Assembly (NCBI GenBank): GCA_017619835.1
Contig: JAFZRN010000001.1
Span: 1 to 55,546 of the forward strand
Source of the DNA: Eubacterium sp.
GTDB taxonomy: Bacteria > Bacillota > Clostridia > Lachnospirales > Lachnospiraceae
DNA: 55,546 bases
Direction of reading: 5' to 3'
This document shows positions 1 through 9,747 of the stretch, in pieces (the first letter of the stretch is position 1; each line of letters starts with the position of its first letter). The position numbers and the translations under genes were made by a program. The notes under the pieces are model-generated. The model saw nothing but the letters and a program-made list of their open reading frames with translations. It made no database searches and had not been told where the DNA came from.

Positions 1-1536
1 CCTATTAGTGATCCACGTTATAGTCAGGTCGGTGAAGCTGATATCTGTGATACGAGACGTTTAACGGATCAAAACGATATTGATTGCGTAACCGTTACTA
101 ACAGCTATGATGCTTCAGTGCCAACGCCAACGGCAACGCCAACAGCGACACCGACGGCAACACCTACAGCAACACCGACGGCAACACCGACACCTACGCA
201 GGCACCGACGGCAACACCAAGTGCGACACCGACGGCAACACCGACACCTACGCAGGCACCGACGGCAACACCGACACCTACGCAGGCACCAACGGCAACA
301 CCGACACCTACGCAGGCACCAACGGCAACACCGACACCTACACAGGCACCGACGGCAACACCGACGCCGACACAGCAGCCGACAGCGACTCCGACACCTA
401 CGGAGCAGCCATCAGCGACTCCGACACCTACGGAGCAGCCATCAGCAACGCCGACACCTACACAGGAACCGTCAGCAACGCCGACACCTACTCCGACAGC
501 AAATCCGGATGACAAGAACATTGATTTCAGTAAGAAGATTCTGGATGGTGGAGATGATGAATTAGAGGGTGCAACACTTACCCTTTCCGGTAAGACATCT
601 GATGGTGATGATATAACCATTAAGATTTCGGATATTGAGCCTGGTGAAGGAGCTAAGATTAATACACAGGATGATTCAACTACGATAGAGTGGGTATCAG
701 GAAAAGAACCTACGACGTTTAAGAATCTTCCTGATGGAAGCTATGTTATGACGGAGACCCTTACTCCGGATGATACAGTATACAAAATAGCAACTGATAT
801 AAAGTTTGATGTTAAGGATGGAAAGGTTACTATAACAAGTGAAGATACTTCTGTACTTTCCACTGATTCATCAGGTCGTCAGGTTATAACAATGTTCGAT
901 GATTTGCTGGTTAAGCCTACTCCGACACCTACGGAGCAGCCAACACCTACGCCGACACCAACAGAAACACCGACACCTGCACCGACGGCAACACCTACAG
1001 AGACGCCTACACCTACGGCAGCACCTACATCAGAGATAACTCCTACATCTAGTCCTACCGAAGAGCCGACTACTGAGGCAGATACAGAGGAAGAAGATGA
1101 AGATGAGGATGATGACGATGATGAGGATACAGGAACACTTATAATCACGGTACTTGATGAGAAGACTAAGAAACCTGTTCCGAATGCAACCGTAGAGGTT
1201 ACAAATCCTGATGGTAAGAAGAAGACTTATATCACAGATAAGAATGGTAAGATCAAGATCAAGAATCTTCCTGAAGGAGATTATGATATTGAAGTAACCA
1301 AGGTACCGGACGGATATACAGTAACTACAGGTAAGACAGAAACGGTTGAAGTAGTTGCGGGAGAGACGGCTGAACATACAGCATTGATTACAACAGAAAC
1401 CGGATCCAGCGGATCCAGAAGGTCAAATGCGATCAATACAGGTGACAGTGCAAAAGTACTTCCGATCGTAATCGTGATGCTTATATCACTTATCGGAATA
1501 ATAGCACTCGTTATCAGAAGAAAACGTTCAAGATAA
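1..1536 (+). CDS. Wall-anchored Pro/Thr-repeat surface protein with Cna-B-like domains (5' end missing)
   Basis: The reading frame is open from the first base, so this is the C-terminal 511 residues of a larger protein. In order it shows about 38 unique residues, a Pro-Thr-Ala linker of roughly 130 residues, a beta-rich Cna-B/SpaA-like domain (nt 510-905, with the E-box-like YVMTETLTP), a second Pro-Thr linker, an Asp/Glu run, and a second Cna-B-like domain (nt 1132-1395). The end is a sorting signal: an INTGD motif, one hydrophobic helix and an Arg/Lys tail. INTGD is a variant of LPxTG, so sortase attachment is likely but not certain. The Cna-B fold is known from Gram-positive adhesins and pilins, often with internal isopeptide bonds; I did not verify the bond-forming residues. 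Likely role: adhesion or a cell-surface stalk. Confidence 0.8.
   Translation, partial: PISDPRYSQVGEADICDTRRLTDQNDIDCVTVTNSYDASVPTPTATPTATPTATPTATPTATPTPTQAPTATPSATPTATPTPTQAPTATPTPTQAPTATPTPTQAPTATPTPTQAPTATPTPTQQPTATPTPTEQPSATPTPTEQPSATPTPTQEPSATPTPTPTANPDDKNIDFSKKILDGGDDELEGATLTLSGKTSDGDDITIKISDIEPGEGAKINTQDDSTTIEWVSGKEPTTFKNLPDGSYVMTETLTPDDTVYKIATDIKFDVKDGKVTITSEDTSVLSTDSSGRQVITMFDDLLVKPTPTPTEQPTPTPTPTETPTPAPTATPTETPTPTAAPTSEITPTSSPTEEPTTEADTEEEDEDEDDDDDEDTGTLIITVLDEKTKKPVPNATVEVTNPDGKKKTYITDKNGKIKIKNLPEGDYDIEVTKVPDGYTVTTGKTETVEVVAGETAEHTALITTETGSSGSRRSNAINTGDSAKVLPIVIVMLISLIGIIALVIRRKRSR
118..510 (+). repeat. Tandem 30-nt repeats encoding a 10-aa Pro/Thr unit
   Basis: About nine imperfect copies of a 30-nt unit encode [10 protein letters not shown] or variants (QQPT, EQPS, QEPS). 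Copies near 240-360 are almost identical at the nucleotide level, so copy number could change by slippage or recombination. The unit forms an extended linker between surface domains. A shorter related block lies at about 913-1060 in the same gene. Confidence 0.85.
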
Positions 1537-1565
1537 TAATCTAACGCACTTCTGGAAAAAATAAT

Positions 1566-1600
1566 AAGATGCAGGGCAGTTAATGCTCTGCATCTTTTCT
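1566..1600. terminator. Bidirectional intrinsic terminator
   Basis: An 11-bp stem (AAGATGCAGGG pairing with CTCTGCATCTT, one G-U) is followed by TTTTCTT on the plus strand and by a T-rich run on the minus strand. It lies between the converging surface-protein gene and the MocR-type gene and probably ends both transcripts. Confidence 0.8.
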
Positions 1601-2991
1601 TATATGATCGTGCTTATTCGTTTTATCGCTTCCGGTATCCGTTCGTTCGGAACAGAGGAGTAATTGATCATAAAGGACATATCCGATACCGGTGATATAT
1701 TAACCCCAAGCCTTTTACATTTGTCTGCAAATGTATTCGTATCCATACCGATCCTAAGCTTTAATATAAAATGTAATCCCGACTGTTCTTCACAGACCTC
1801 AGATACTTCGGAGAGTGGGCTTTCGCCGATACTCCTTAGCAGCAGGTCTCTTTTTTTTCTGTAAGCTGTCCTCATTCTGTTTATATGCTTTTCGTAGTAA
1901 CCTTCGGAGATGAACCTGGCAAGCGTCAGCTGTTCGAAGGTTGAAACCGTACAGGCGTAGAAATCAAGTCGGCTTTTATATAGCTCCATAAGCCTGTCCG
2001 GAAGGATCATATAGCTGATCCTTATCGTGGAGGCAAGACTCTTGGTAAATGTGTTCATGTATATAACTGACCCGCCGGTATCGATACTGTAGATCGGAGG
2101 CACCGGAAGACCGCTCAGTCTGAACTCACTGTCATAATCATCTTCGATAATGAACTTTGTTTTTTCAGTAAGTCTGTTTGCCCAGTTAAGAAGCTCATAG
2201 CGCCTTTTGATCGGCATGGTTATTCCGGTAGGGAAGTGGTGGGAAGGAGTTACATGAATGATATCAACCATATTCCTTTCAAGCTTAGATATATCGACGC
2301 CATTTTCATCCAGAGGGATACGGATATTTTTAACTCCGTTTGATATAAGTATCTTCCGGATCTTATCATAGCCCGGATCCTCGCATGCATAGGTCAGCTC
2401 ATGCCCCAGCAGCTGGATCAGAATATTGTACATGGTCTCGGTACCGGCACCGATTATTATATTGTCAAAGTTAACCTTCATTCCTCTGAAAGCAAGAAGA
2501 TAATCTGCGATCGCCCGCCTCAGGTCAGGAAGCCCGTTAGAAGGAGAATTCTTCATAAGAAAGTCCTGATCTTCAGATAGGATCCTTCGGGTAAGCTTTG
2601 CCCATATCGAAAAAGGAAAGCTTTCCGGATCGGTGGAATTACTTGCAAAGTCTGCAAAGTAGCTTTCTTCTTTGGAAATGCCTTCCTTCTTTAACGTCTT
2701 TCCGGCTCCGGTGTCATGATAATTAAATACTTCAAGCCCCTTTCTGTCATCGAATATCTCACTTGCATAAAAGCCCTTTCTTGGAAGAGAGTATATGAAG
2801 CCTTCGGAGAGAAGCTGGTTATAGGCATTCTCCACGGTTATTACGCTAACGCTCAGCTGCTTTGCAAAATTCCTTTTTGAAGGAAGTGCCTCGTCCGGAC
2901 TGATCTTTCCTTCTAGTATGTCATCCCTTAAGAATTCATACAGCTGTTCGTATAAAGGTTTTTTTGTATCCGTAAATGTGTAGGAAAGCAT
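1600..2991 (-). CDS. MocR/PdxR-type transcriptional regulator (GntR HTH plus aminotransferase-like domain)
   Basis: 463 aa. Residues 1-78 form a GntR winged helix (LPSKRNFAKQLSVS recognition region). The rest is a fold-type I aminotransferase domain with the EDDYDSEF motif and a lysine at about position 317 (TFTKSLAS) that should bind pyridoxal phosphate. MocR proteins usually use PLP as a ligand rather than for catalysis, and the PdxR branch controls vitamin B6 genes. The divergent neighbour is a pyridoxal kinase, which supports a PdxR-like role (inference). The ATG at 2991 is preferred because AAGGAG lies 8 nt upstream; a TTG two codons earlier would be too close to that site. No PdxS/PdxT genes are present here. 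Confidence 0.85.
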   Translation of the reverse strand: MLSYTFTDTKKPLYEQLYEFLRDDILEGKISPDEALPSKRNFAKQLSVSVITVENAYNQLLSEGFIYSLPRKGFYASEIFDDRKGLEVFNYHDTGAGKTLKKEGISKEESYFADFASNSTDPESFPFSIWAKLTRRILSEDQDFLMKNSPSNGLPDLRRAIADYLLAFRGMKVNFDNIIIGAGTETMYNILIQLLGHELTYACEDPGYDKIRKILISNGVKNIRIPLDENGVDISKLERNMVDIIHVTPSHHFPTGITMPIKRRYELLNWANRLTEKTKFIIEDDYDSEFRLSGLPVPPIYSIDTGGSVIYMNTFTKSLASTIRISYMILPDRLMELYKSRLDFYACTVSTFEQLTLARFISEGYYEKHINRMRTAYRKKRDLLLRSIGESPLSEVSEVCEEQSGLHFILKLRIGMDTNTFADKCKRLGVNISPVSDMSFMINYSSVPNERIPEAIKRISTII

Positions 2992-3029
2992 TTTCAATAC
3001 TCCTTATAAACTGACCTTATCAAAATTGT

Positions 3030-3076
3030 TAAAACTGGCTATTTTCAAAATGTCAGATTTGAGTATACTGTATCCT
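3030..3076 (+). promoter_or_regulatory. Candidate promoter/operator between pdxR-like and kinase genes
   Basis: The 154-nt divergent intergenic region contains TTTTCA (3042-3047), a 16-nt spacer and TATACT (3064-3069), a plausible promoter for the kinase. An imperfect inverted pair, ACTGGCTATTTT and AAAATGTCAGA, spans the -35 area and could be the regulator's site. No other element was recognised. Confidence 0.4.
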
Positions 3077-3145
3077 ATCATAAAGAAAAAATCAAGATAT
3101 ATAGGTTATTCCGATAAAGGGAAAGCCAAAGGAGGTTTACATAAC

Positions 3146-3988
3146 ATGAAAAGAGTTCTTACGATTCAGGATATCTCATGCCTTGGAAAGTGCTCGGTAA
3201 CTGTAGCGCTTCCTATCATTTCCGCTATGGGAGTTGAAACGGTCATTCTTCCGACTGCGGTTCTTTCGACACATACCATGTTCAAGAATTTTACGGTTAA
3301 GGATCTTACGGACCAGCTCGTTCCCATCACTGATCACTGGAAGAGTGAGGGCGTTAAGTTCGATGCCATCTATACAGGTTACCTTGGTTCTGCTGAGGAG
3401 ATTGAGATCGCAAAGAAGATATTCGATGAGTTCGGCGGTGACGACACACTCATCTTCATCGACCCTGTTATGGCTGATAACGGAAAGCTTTATCCTGCAT
3501 TTGATGAGAACTATGCAAAGCTTAATGCGGGTCTCTGCGGCAAGGCTGATATAATCGTTCCGAATGTTACCGAAGCATGCTTCATGACAGATACAGAATA
3601 TAAAGAGGAGTATGATGAGGCTTATGTACTCGACCTTCTCGATAAGCTTTCAAAGCTCGGTGCCAAGAAGGTTGTTCTTACCGGAATCGGTCTTTCCGAA
3701 GGTAAGACAGGTGTCTATGGTCTTGATACCGAGACAGGCGAGAAGATCATCTATCAGAATGATAAGGTTGATGCAGCATACCACGGAACAGGCGATATCT
3801 TCGCCAGCGTTGCAGTCGGTGCGATCACAAGAGGAATCAGCCTGAATGATGCGTTCAAGATAGCAGCTGATTACACTGCTAAGACGATCGAGGTTACTCT
3901 TAAGAATCCTGCAGAGCCATGGTACGGAGTTGATTTCGAGGCTACGATCCCTGAGCTTGTAGATACATTGAGAGAGTATGTAAAATAA
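3146..3988 (+). CDS. pdxY: Pyridoxal/pyridoxamine kinase (PdxY-like, ribokinase superfamily)
   Basis: 280 aa, normal length for the family. It would phosphorylate pyridoxal or pyridoxamine with ATP to make cofactor B6 in the cytoplasm (salvage). Diagnostic segments are an N-terminal TIQDISCLGKCS, DPVMADNGKLY in the middle, PNVTEA, and the catalytic anion-hole motif HGTGDIFAS near residue 215. The ATG at 3146 follows GGAGG with a 10-nt gap; the frame extends upstream but that part has no ribosome site and overlaps the promoter. The divergent MocR-type gene is the likely regulator. Substrate choice among B6 vitamers, or hydroxymethylpyrimidine, cannot be settled from sequence alone. Confidence 0.88.
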   Translation: MKRVLTIQDISCLGKCSVTVALPIISAMGVETVILPTAVLSTHTMFKNFTVKDLTDQLVPITDHWKSEGVKFDAIYTGYLGSAEEIEIAKKIFDEFGGDDTLIFIDPVMADNGKLYPAFDENYAKLNAGLCGKADIIVPNVTEACFMTDTEYKEEYDEAYVLDLLDKLSKLGAKKVVLTGIGLSEGKTGVYGLDTETGEKIIYQNDKVDAAYHGTGDIFASVAVGAITRGISLNDAFKIAADYTAKTIEVTLKNPAEPWYGVDFEATIPELVDTLREYVK

Positions 3989-4001
3989 TGCATGAACTTA
4001 G

Positions 4002-4032
4002 GCCTTTCTCCTTTCGGGGAAAGGCTTTTTTT
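4002..4032 (+). terminator. Intrinsic terminator after the kinase gene
   Basis: GCCTTTCTCC and GGGGAAAGGC form a 10-bp stem (one G-U) with a short TTTC loop, followed by seven or more T residues. Confidence 0.9.
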
Positions 4033-4054
4033 CCTTTATATATGAAGGAAAATG

Positions 4055-4069
4055 TGATATCATATATCA
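4055..4069. promoter_or_regulatory. Small perfect inverted repeat upstream of cysE
   Basis: TGATAT-CAT-ATATCA has perfect 6-nt arms 41 nt before the cysE start, in an A/T-rich stretch where the promoter should lie. It may be an operator or chance A/T symmetry; no known cysteine regulator consensus was matched. Confidence 0.3.
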
Positions 4070-4109
4070 GATGTGCTGATTATCAAAAATGTATATGAGG
4101 GTAAATGAT

Positions 4110-5060
4110 ATGGGAAAACTTATATGCGATAATATTGCGGAAATCATTTCCGATATAACAACTGATTATAAGAAGGGACGTCCTATCGATAAGCAGGATA
4201 TATTCGGCCAGCCTGACAGGGATACGGTCAAGGATATAATCTATAAGCTTAACCGTATAGTTTATGCGGGCTATTATGTGGACCGGACTTACAGGATATA
4301 TAACTTAAGCACCACGATTGCAGCTTTGACAGAGGATGTTGCCTATAATCTTAATAAGCAGATCGCTCTGGCACTTCATTTTGATGAGAGATATGCCGGA
4401 AAGGGCGAGGAAGAGATAAGACTCGTAGCAGAGGATTATACGGTAAGCTTCATGAAGCAGATTCCTAAGATCAGGGAGTATCTCGATACGGATATCGAAG
4501 CGCTTTATGTGGGAGATCCCGCTGCGGAAAGTAAGGATGCGATAATCATCGCTTATCCCGGACTTTTTGCTATCACTGTTCAGAGATATGCACATGTGCT
4601 TTATCTTCTTGAGGTTCCGGTACTGCCTCGTGTCATGACCGAGATCGCTCATTCCAAGACGGGAATCGATATTAACCCCGGAGCTACGATAGGAAAGTAT
4701 TTCTTCATCGATCACGGAACCGGCGTGGTTGTCGGTGAGACAACCGTTATCGGTGAAAATGTTAAGATATATCAGGGCGTTACTCTGGGTGCTCTTTCAA
4801 CCAGAGGCGGCCGCGGACTTATAGATAAGAAACGTCATCCGACCATCGAAGATAATGTTACGATCTATTCGGGAGCATCTATCCTCGGAGGAGATACGAT
4901 AATCGGTGAAGGCTCCGTTATAGGTGGAAATGTCTTCCTAACGAAATCTGTTCCGCCCGGAACCAAGGTTCATGTTGCAAACCAGGAGCTAAAGTTCGAC
5001 GGAGAAAGCTTTAAAGAAACCAAAGAGAAAGATGACAAAGACTGGTTCTATGTTATCTGA
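4110..5060 (+). CDS. cysE: Serine O-acetyltransferase
   Basis: 316 aa. It transfers acetyl from acetyl-CoA to L-serine, the committed step of cysteine synthesis. Residues about 1-175 are the helical N-terminal region of the longer EpsC-type enzymes. From HSKTGIDINPGATIG onward the protein is a left-handed beta-helix of hexapeptide repeats with the catalytic-site segments FIDHGTG and VTLGA. The chosen ATG at 4110 has GAGGG 8 nt upstream; the ATG at 4089 has no ribosome site. Eleven nucleotides separate it from the Ca2+-ATPase gene, so they are probably co-transcribed. No cysK is nearby. Confidence 0.93.
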   Translation: MGKLICDNIAEIISDITTDYKKGRPIDKQDIFGQPDRDTVKDIIYKLNRIVYAGYYVDRTYRIYNLSTTIAALTEDVAYNLNKQIALALHFDERYAGKGEEEIRLVAEDYTVSFMKQIPKIREYLDTDIEALYVGDPAAESKDAIIIAYPGLFAITVQRYAHVLYLLEVPVLPRVMTEIAHSKTGIDINPGATIGKYFFIDHGTGVVVGETTVIGENVKIYQGVTLGALSTRGGRGLIDKKRHPTIEDNVTIYSGASILGGDTIIGEGSVIGGNVFLTKSVPPGTKVHVANQELKFDGESFKETKEKDDKDWFYVI

Positions 5061-5071
5061 TAGGAATGATT

Positions 5072-7816
5072 ATGAAATATTATCTGGAAGAATTTGATAA
5101 AGTATTAGAGGAGAAGAAGTCGGTCCCGGACGGACTGTCTCCCGAGGAAGCAAAGAAGAGACTTGAAGAGTTCGGTGAGAACAAGCTCGTCGAGAAGGAG
5201 AAGGAAAGCCTTATAAAGAAGTTCCTTCGTGAAATCTGCGAACCCATGACCATCGTTCTCATAATCGCAGCGATCATATCAGCTGTAACGGCAATCTTTT
5301 CGCATGAAGGCTTTGCCGATGTCTTTATCATCCTCACAGTAGTAATCGTAAATGCCGCACTAGGTGTTTATCAGGAATCGAAGGCCGAGTCGGCGATAGC
5401 AGCTCTTCAGGAGATAGCAGCTGCAACATCAAAAGTAATAAGAGGCGGAAGCGTAAGTGTGATCCACTCATCCCAGCTTGTACCGGGAGATATCATCTCT
5501 CTTGAAGCCGGTGACAGTGTACCTGCCGACGCCAGAATAATAGAAGCCGCATCACTTAAGGTAGAAGAGGCAGCCCTTACGGGAGAATCAGTGCCGGCCG
5601 ATAAGACAGCAGATGTTCTTGAACTCGGCGGGCTCGCAGATATCCCCCTCGGCGACAGAGCCAACATGATCTATATGGGTTCCTCGGTTCAGTACGGAAG
5701 GTGTAAGGCGGTAGTGACCGGAACCGGAATGGATACGGAAATGGGTAAGATAGCAGATCAGCTTTCCCAGGCAGGAGAAGAGGAGACTCCTCTTCAGATA
5801 AAGCTGACCGAGCTTTCCAAGATCCTCTCCATTATGGTTCTTGTTATTTGCGGAGTTATATTTGCGATCAATATAATCAGGAATCTCGTGACAGGTCAGG
5901 GCTTAAACGGAGAGTTCTTTATCAATACATTTATGATAGCAATCTCTCTTGCAGTTGCTGCGATCCCCGAAGGACTTGCGGCAGTTGTCACAGTGCTTCT
6001 ATCGATCGGCGTCACACATATGTCCAAAAAGCATGCCATCATAAGAAGGCTTACCGCAGTAGAAACACTCGGTTGTACCGAGATCATCTGCTCGGATAAG
6101 ACAGGAACCCTCACACAGAATAAGATGACCGTCGTTCAGCATGTTACCATCACGGATGGGGAGGTTGAGGTCGAAAAGGATGAGGAGGGAAAGCTTCTTC
6201 CCGATGATAACCTTTCCGAAGACGGACGCATCCTCATGATAGGTATGGCACTCTGCTCGGATGCCGAGTGGGAGACAGATAAGGCAGTAGGCGAAGCAAC
6301 AGAGTGTGCTCTGGTTACCGATGCCGCAAAGAATGGCATGTCTAAGGGAACCTTAAAGGATACATATGCCAGAGTCGGCGAGGCTCCGTTTGATTCTTTA
6401 AGGAAAATGATGTCGACCGTTCACAAGGATCCGGAAGGAGGCTTCATCCAGTTCACCAAGGGTGCTCCCGACTGCGTACTTGCATGCTGCTCAAGATATC
6501 TCCTTGACGGTGAGGTTCATGAACTTACCGCAGAGGTCATGAACAGGATCAAGACTTCAAATAAGAATATGGCTGACAGAGCTTTAAGAGTTCTGGCGCT
6601 TGGATATAGAAAATACGATGAGGCTCCTTCGGACTATGCTCCGGAGAGTCTTGAGAATGACCTTATATTCGTAGGTCTCGATGGAATGATCGATCCTATA
6701 AGACCCGAGGTAAAGGTTGCGATAGGAGAATGCCGCAAGGCCGGTATCCGCCCTGTCATGATAACAGGCGATCACAAGGATACCGCCGTTGCAATAGCAA
6801 AAGAGCTTGGCATCCTTGATGGCTTAGATGAAAATGGCGAGGCCGTGACATTTGAAGCGATAACAGGTTCAGAGCTGGAAGAGCTTTCGGAGAATTACTT
6901 CGAAGACCATGTTTCTGATTACAGTGTCTATGCGAGAGTTCAGCCCGAGCATAAGGTACGTATCGTAAATGCATGGAGGAAGCAGGACAAGGTTACCGCG
7001 ATGACCGGTGACGGTGTAAATGATGCTCCTTCCATTAAGTCAGCCGACATCGGAGTCGGCATGGGTATCACAGGTACCGATGTTACGAAGAATGTAGCGG
7101 ACATGATCCTGACCGATGATAATTTTGCGACCATAGTTTCGGCAGTTGCAGAGGGAAGAAGGATATACGATAACATTCGTAAAGCTATCCAGTTCCTGCT
7201 TTCATCAAATCTTGCCGAGGTTATCGCAATCTTCATTGCGACCATAATGAACTTTACGATCCTTAAGCCGGCACACCTGCTCTGGATCAATCTCATAACA
7301 GACTGTTTCCCTGCAATCGGACTTGGAATGGAGGAGGCTGAGGCCGATACCATGACTCAGGCGCCGAGAAAGAAGACTGACGGAATCTTCTCCGGCGGAC
7401 TCGGAGCTGATATCATCATTCAGGGCTTCACCATCGCAATCCTTACGGTTGTTTCCTATGTTGTAGGTCACTACATGGAGACCGGCTCATGGATGGTTGC
7501 AACCTCTGCGGAAGGAATGACGATGGCTTTCCTTACCCTGTCACTGATGGAAGTATTCCACAGCTTCAACATGCGTTCAAGGACCGCTTCACTGTTTTCA
7601 CTTAAGAAGCAGAACAAGACTCTCTGGGGCACACTTGTAATGGCTTTGGTACTTACCGTGCTTATCCTTTATGTGCCGTTCCTCAGAAACCTGTTCAGTT
7701 TCACATATATCAATTTAAAAGAATTTCTTGTTGCAATCGTGATCGCACTGATTATAATACCTATTGTTGAGATTACGAAGCTGGTAAGAAGGATTGAGTC
7801 AAAGAAAAACAATTAA
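5072..7816 (+). CDS. P-type Ca2+-transporting ATPase (P2 type)
   Basis: 914 aa. An ATP-driven pump of the plasma membrane that exports Ca2+. The order is the typical one: an N-terminal cation-ATPase domain, the actuator motif TGES (about 170), M4 with AAIPEGLAA (about 299), the phosphorylation site DKTGT (Asp about 342), KGAPD in the nucleotide domain, TGDH, and the hinge GDGVND (about 646). Ion-site residues match SERCA-like pumps: PEGL in M4, NLAEVI in M5 and NLITD in M6. This supports Ca2+ over Na+/K+ or H+, although Mn2+ cannot be excluded. ATG 5072 sits 6 nt after AGGA; an ATG two codons upstream would touch that site. It is followed after 10 nt by the DUF6062 gene. Confidence 0.92.
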   Translation: MKYYLEEFDKVLEEKKSVPDGLSPEEAKKRLEEFGENKLVEKEKESLIKKFLREICEPMTIVLIIAAIISAVTAIFSHEGFADVFIILTVVIVNAALGVYQESKAESAIAALQEIAAATSKVIRGGSVSVIHSSQLVPGDIISLEAGDSVPADARIIEAASLKVEEAALTGESVPADKTADVLELGGLADIPLGDRANMIYMGSSVQYGRCKAVVTGTGMDTEMGKIADQLSQAGEEETPLQIKLTELSKILSIMVLVICGVIFAINIIRNLVTGQGLNGEFFINTFMIAISLAVAAIPEGLAAVVTVLLSIGVTHMSKKHAIIRRLTAVETLGCTEIICSDKTGTLTQNKMTVVQHVTITDGEVEVEKDEEGKLLPDDNLSEDGRILMIGMALCSDAEWETDKAVGEATECALVTDAAKNGMSKGTLKDTYARVGEAPFDSLRKMMSTVHKDPEGGFIQFTKGAPDCVLACCSRYLLDGEVHELTAEVMNRIKTSNKNMADRALRVLALGYRKYDEAPSDYAPESLENDLIFVGLDGMIDPIRPEVKVAIGECRKAGIRPVMITGDHKDTAVAIAKELGILDGLDENGEAVTFEAITGSELEELSENYFEDHVSDYSVYARVQPEHKVRIVNAWRKQDKVTAMTGDGVNDAPSIKSADIGVGMGITGTDVTKNVADMILTDDNFATIVSAVAEGRRIYDNIRKAIQFLLSSNLAEVIAIFIATIMNFTILKPAHLLWINLITDCFPAIGLGMEEAEADTMTQAPRKKTDGIFSGGLGADIIIQGFTIAILTVVSYVVGHYMETGSWMVATSAEGMTMAFLTLSLMEVFHSFNMRSRTASLFSLKKQNKTLWGTLVMALVLTVLILYVPFLRNLFSFTYINLKEFLVAIVIALIIIPIVEITKLVRRIESKKNN

Positions 7817-7826
7817 GAGGTAGAAA

Positions 7827-8549
7827 ATGGCCGAACAATTATATACGATCCCGGTAAATGACGCCTTTGATGCAGACTGCGAATGTCCTCTCTGCTTAAT
7901 GGCACGTGACCTGGAAAGATCAGCAATCGAATTCACGATGGGACCAAGCTACATGGAAGATGACAACAGGGAAATGACTGACAAGCTGGGTTTTTGTCCG
8001 AAGCATATAAGAATGATGTATGCTGATAAGAATAAGCTGGGTGTTGCACTTATGCTTAATACCCATATGAATAAAACAAACCGTGAGCTTAAGGCTCTTG
8101 CCGAGAAGGATGCTCCTTCATCGAAGGGACTCTTCTCACGTAAGACAGAAAAATCTCCCGTTGTAAAATACATCGAGGAGCTTGAATCAAACTGCTTTGT
8201 CTGTCAGAGGATCAACCCCGTTTTTGACAGATATGTACATACAATATTCCACATGTGGAAAAAGGACAGTGAGTTTAAAGAAAAATTCAAAAAATCCAAA
8301 GGCTTCTGTACCTTCCATTACGGAATACTCTATGACAAGGGTTCACAGTTTCTGAACCAGCAGCAGTATGATGAATTCCGTGAGGCCCTCAACAAGGTAT
8401 ACTTCGATAACATGTATCGGGTTAACTCCGATGTATCGTGGTTCATCGATAAGCATGATTATCGAAACAAAGAGGCTGACTGGAAGAATTCAAAGGATAG
8501 CATACCCCGTGCTATCATAAAGACGGAACACACTATTATTGAGGAATGA
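7827..8549 (+). CDS. DUF6062-family protein of unknown function
   Basis: 240 aa, soluble, with no signal peptide. The N-terminus IPVNDAFDADCECPLC and the later GPSYMEDDNRE are characteristic of the DUF6062 family found in Lachnospiraceae. Cysteine/histidine groups recur: CECPLC near residue 20, GFCPKH near 54, CFVCQR near 130 and CTFHYG near 165. They look like two similar metal- or redox-active units, which is an inference. Function is unknown. ATG 7827 is preceded by GAGG with a 6-nt gap. The stop codon is followed by the PfoR-type gene 11 nt later, so the two are probably translated from one mRNA. Confidence 0.8.
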   Translation: MAEQLYTIPVNDAFDADCECPLCLMARDLERSAIEFTMGPSYMEDDNREMTDKLGFCPKHIRMMYADKNKLGVALMLNTHMNKTNRELKALAEKDAPSSKGLFSRKTEKSPVVKYIEELESNCFVCQRINPVFDRYVHTIFHMWKKDSEFKEKFKKSKGFCTFHYGILYDKGSQFLNQQQYDEFREALNKVYFDNMYRVNSDVSWFIDKHDYRNKEADWKNSKDSIPRAIIKTEHTIIEE

Positions 8550-8560
8550 TGAGGAGAATT

Positions 8561-9724
8561 ATGAGCAACACTAAAGAGGAAACAAAAGAGACCGTAAAGG
8601 TTGAAGAAACAAAAGAAACCCCGAAAAAGGAGAAAGGCTTCAAAGCCTTCCTGAAGCGTAAGGATATCGAGATATCTTTAAGGAGATACGGAATCGATGC
8701 CCTCGGCGCTATGGCACAAGGACTTTTCTGTTCCCTGCTTATAGGAACGATCATCAATACGATCGGAACACAGTTTCATATCGGTTTTCTTATGGAGCCG
8801 GTTGTGACTATCGGTGAAGCAACATATACAGTCGGCGGACTTGCATCCGCAATGAGCGGCCCCGCAATGGCAGTTGCCATCGCTTATGCACTTAAATGTC
8901 CCCCTCTTGTACTGTTTTCAATGATCACAGTAGGATTTTCCGCAAATGCCCTCGGCGGCGCAGGCGGTCCTCTGGCAGTACTCTTCATCGCGATAATCGC
9001 ATCCGAATTCGGTAAGGCAATCTCAAAGGAGACCAAGGTTGATATTCTTGTAACTCCTCTTGTAACGATCGGTATCGGTGTATTCCTTTCATGGCTTATC
9101 GCACCGACACTGGGAAAGATTGCCATGAAGGTCGGAGACATCATAATGTTTGCAACAGAGCAGCAGCCCTTCATCATGGGTATCCTTGTTGCTGTTGTCG
9201 TGGGAATCGCGCTTACGCTTCCCATATCATCGGCAGCGATATGTGCGGCTCTTCAGCTGACAGGTCTAGCAGGCGGTGCTGCGGTAGCAGGCTGCTCGGC
9301 ACAGATGATCGGCTTTGCGGTAACATCATTTAAAGAGAATAAATGGGGCGGCCTTGTTTCACAGGGTATCGGAACCTCCATGCTTCAGATGGGTAACATC
9401 GTTAAGAACCCTCGTATATGGCTGGCTCCCACACTTGCTTCTGCGATAACGGGTCCCCTTGCAACGTGTCTTTTCCATTTAGAGATGAATGGCGCACCCA
9501 TTTCATCCGGAATGGGAACCTGCGGTCTTGTCGGACAGATCGGTGTATACACAGGCTGGGTTCAGGATGTAGCGGCCGGTAACAAGGCAGGAATCACAGC
9601 CTTTGACTGGATCGGACTTATACTTATATCATTAGTCCTTCCCGCTGTGCTTTCATTTGCTTTCGATAAGCTGTTCAGAAAGATAGGATGGGTCAAAGAC
9701 GGAGATATGAAACTTAAAGCATAA
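8561..9724 (+). CDS. PfoR/PTS EIIC-like integral membrane protein
   Basis: 387 aa. After a charged Lys/Glu N-terminus of about 35 residues the protein is almost wholly hydrophobic, with about 8-10 membrane segments rich in Gly, Ala and Ile. Segments such as GGLASAMSGPAMAVAIAYAL and a Gly-rich middle resemble the EIIC-like PfoR family, first named for perfringolysin regulation in Clostridium perfringens. No EIIA or EIIB partner is encoded nearby, so transport by a PTS route is unproven. The start at 8561 has GAGGAG just upstream; the ATG at 8546 overlaps the preceding gene and has no usable spacing. Confidence 0.75.
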   Translation: MSNTKEETKETVKVEETKETPKKEKGFKAFLKRKDIEISLRRYGIDALGAMAQGLFCSLLIGTIINTIGTQFHIGFLMEPVVTIGEATYTVGGLASAMSGPAMAVAIAYALKCPPLVLFSMITVGFSANALGGAGGPLAVLFIAIIASEFGKAISKETKVDILVTPLVTIGIGVFLSWLIAPTLGKIAMKVGDIIMFATEQQPFIMGILVAVVVGIALTLPISSAAICAALQLTGLAGGAAVAGCSAQMIGFAVTSFKENKWGGLVSQGIGTSMLQMGNIVKNPRIWLAPTLASAITGPLATCLFHLEMNGAPISSGMGTCGLVGQIGVYTGWVQDVAAGNKAGITAFDWIGLILISLVLPAVLSFAFDKLFRKIGWVKDGDMKLKA

Positions 9725-9747
9725 TAAACTATATAAGTGAGGTGGGT

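Noticed and set aside
105-1148. Reverse-strand ORFs rich in Val-Gly and Ser-Val repeats, and a plus-strand Arg/His-rich frame
   Set aside because: They are frame shadows of the Pro/Thr repeats and the acidic run of the surface-protein gene; composition is a direct result of the repeat, with no ribosome site.
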